Shown one piece after another: positions 12,577-13,351 of a stretch of DNA of 13,351 nucleotides (the first letter of the stretch is position 1; every line of letters starts with the position of its first letter). The position numbers and the translations under genes are program-made. The stretch spans positions 1 to 13,351 of the forward strand of contig CANQRO010000037.1 in the NCBI GenBank assembly GCA_947626205.1, read 5' to 3'. This DNA comes from an uncultured Clostridia bacterium. Lineage in GTDB: Bacteria; Bacillota; Clostridia; TANB77; CAG-508. Below the pieces are notes generated by a model, which did no database searches, had not been told where the DNA came from, and worked only from the letters and a program-made list of their open reading frames with translations.

Positions 12577-12924
12577 TTAAGCTCCCATAAATTCATCAAT
12601 TGAATCTTTATATTTCTTAGAAATTTTTGATACTTTTCCACCTTTTCCAAGGTATGTTTTGTCTGTTGGGTTTATATCTATTGTAACAATTGCTTTTTTC
12701 CAATCACTTGTTTTTCCTGTGTGAACTCCAACTCTTTTTTCTTTTCCTTTAACAGTAACAGTATTTACATTTAATACTTTTACATCAAAAAGTTTTTCAA
12801 CAGCTCTTGCTATATCAACTTTTGTTGCTTTTTTATTTACTCTAAAGGTATACTTTCCTACTTGTAAGCCATCGTTGCTTTTTTCTGTAACAACTGGTTT
12901 TATAATTATATCTTCTGGTCTCAT
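12577..12924 (-). CDS. rplW: 50S ribosomal protein L23, extended C-terminus
   Basis: L23 borders the tunnel exit and is the main docking site for trigger factor and SRP. The 115-residue product starts MRPEDIIIKPVVTEKS and shows YTFRVNKKATKVDIARAVEK and LFDVKVLNVNTVTVKGK. The extended loop GVHTGKTSDWKKAIVTI follows. The C-terminal KGGKVSKISKKYKDSIDEF part makes it about 15-20 residues longer than typical bacterial L23. The ATG at 12922-12924 directly follows the rplD stop with no intervening base, with GGAGGTG (12934-12940) inside rplD nine bases away. Confidence 0.97.
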   Translation of the reverse strand: MRPEDIIIKPVVTEKSNDGLQVGKYTFRVNKKATKVDIARAVEKLFDVKVLNVNTVTVKGKEKRVGVHTGKTSDWKKAIVTIDINPTDKTYLGKGGKVSKISKKYKDSIDEFMGA

Positions 12925-13351
12925 TTAAGCGTACACCTCCTCTATTTTTTTAACAGCATCTAGAGTTAATACAAGATTTTTATATTTTAATAAATCATAT
13001 GCATTTATTGTATTTACTAAACTTGTTTTTACTCCCTCAATATTTCTTGCTGATAATTGTACGTTATCGTTCTTTTCTGGTAATACAACTAAAGTTTTTC
13101 CTTCTACTTTTAAATTTGATAACGCTTTAGCCATATTTTTTGTCTTAATTTCTTTAAAAGATATATTATCAACTACAACTAGTTCATTTTCTAATACTTT
13201 AGAACTTAAAACTGAACGAATTGCTAATCTCTTTTCTTTTTTATTTACACTATATTTATAGCTACGTGGTTTTGGTCCTAACGCAACACCACCGCCAATC
13301 CAGTGTGGAGCACGAATACTTCCTTGTCTTGCTCTACCTGTTCCTTTTTGT
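12925..13351 (-). CDS. rplD: 50S ribosomal protein L4 (5' end beyond window)
   Basis: L4 binds 23S rRNA, projects a loop into the exit tunnel, and in E. coli also represses the S10 operon. The 141 visible residues begin in the tunnel loop (QKGTGRARQGSIRAPHWIGG), then GVALGPKPRSYKYSVNKKEK, and end in the Rossmann-like domain with AYDLLKYKNLVLTLDAVKKIEE. About 65 N-terminal residues are missing because of the window edge. The internal methionine at 13132-13134 is not the start, since the conserved sequence continues upstream. It abuts rplW, and the order matches the start of the S10 operon. Confidence 0.97.
   Translation of the reverse strand, partial: QKGTGRARQGSIRAPHWIGGGVALGPKPRSYKYSVNKKEKRLAIRSVLSSKVLENELVVVDNISFKEIKTKNMAKALSNLKVEGKTLVVLPEKNDNVQLSARNIEGVKTSLVNTINAYDLLKYKNLVLTLDAVKKIEEVYA

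Noticed and set aside
12925..13134. Short L4-like gene starting at the internal methionine
   Set aside because: The L4 frame continues open to the window edge with conserved family sequence, so the gene is cut by the edge rather than short.

Overview
The window is a stretch of the conserved S10-spc-alpha ribosomal protein cluster, read entirely on the minus strand. It comes from a low-GC Gram-positive bacterium. AT-rich coding sequence, strong AGGAGG-type ribosome binding sites, the zinc form of S14, a four-cysteine LID in adenylate kinase and the Firmicutes gene order all point to Bacillota, most likely an uncultured or gut-type member of Clostridia. The class is an inference; nothing in the window fixes a genus.

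In the direction of transcription (high to low coordinates) the order is rplD (5' end cut by the window edge), rplW, rplB, rpsS, rplV, rpsC, rplP, rpmC, rpsQ, rplN, rplX, rplE, rpsN, rpsH, rplF, rplR, rpsE, rplO, secY, one unrecognised membrane protein gene, adk, map, infA, rpmJ, rpsM and rpsK (3' end cut by the window edge). The first 19 of these look like one long transcript that ends at a strong rho-independent terminator just after secY (3561-3588).

Two departures from the usual order stand out. rpmD (L30), normally between rpsE and rplO, is missing; only a 116-base AT-rich imperfect palindrome sits there. In addition, a self-contained transcription unit lies between secY and adk: a perfect TTGACA-17-TATAAT promoter, an 84-base leader with dyads, a 187-residue two-helix membrane protein and a closing hairpin. 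adk-map then restart from their own promoter. A further good promoter inside the end of map drives infA, and the long rpmJ-rpsM gap holds a 13-bp hairpin and a possible promoter for rpsM-rpsK.

The genes supply most of the large-subunit and many small-subunit proteins, the SecY translocon channel through which new membrane proteins leave the ribosome, adenylate kinase, methionine aminopeptidase for trimming nascent N-termini, and initiation factor IF-1. Several starts are TTG or GTG (secY, map and infA with TTG; rpmJ, rpsH and rplV with GTG), chosen by ribosome binding site spacing and family N-termini. There are no tRNA or rRNA genes, CRISPR arrays, insertion sequences or transposases. Most genes are ordinary; the points of interest are the inserted membrane gene with its control region, the loss of rpmD, and structured spacers.
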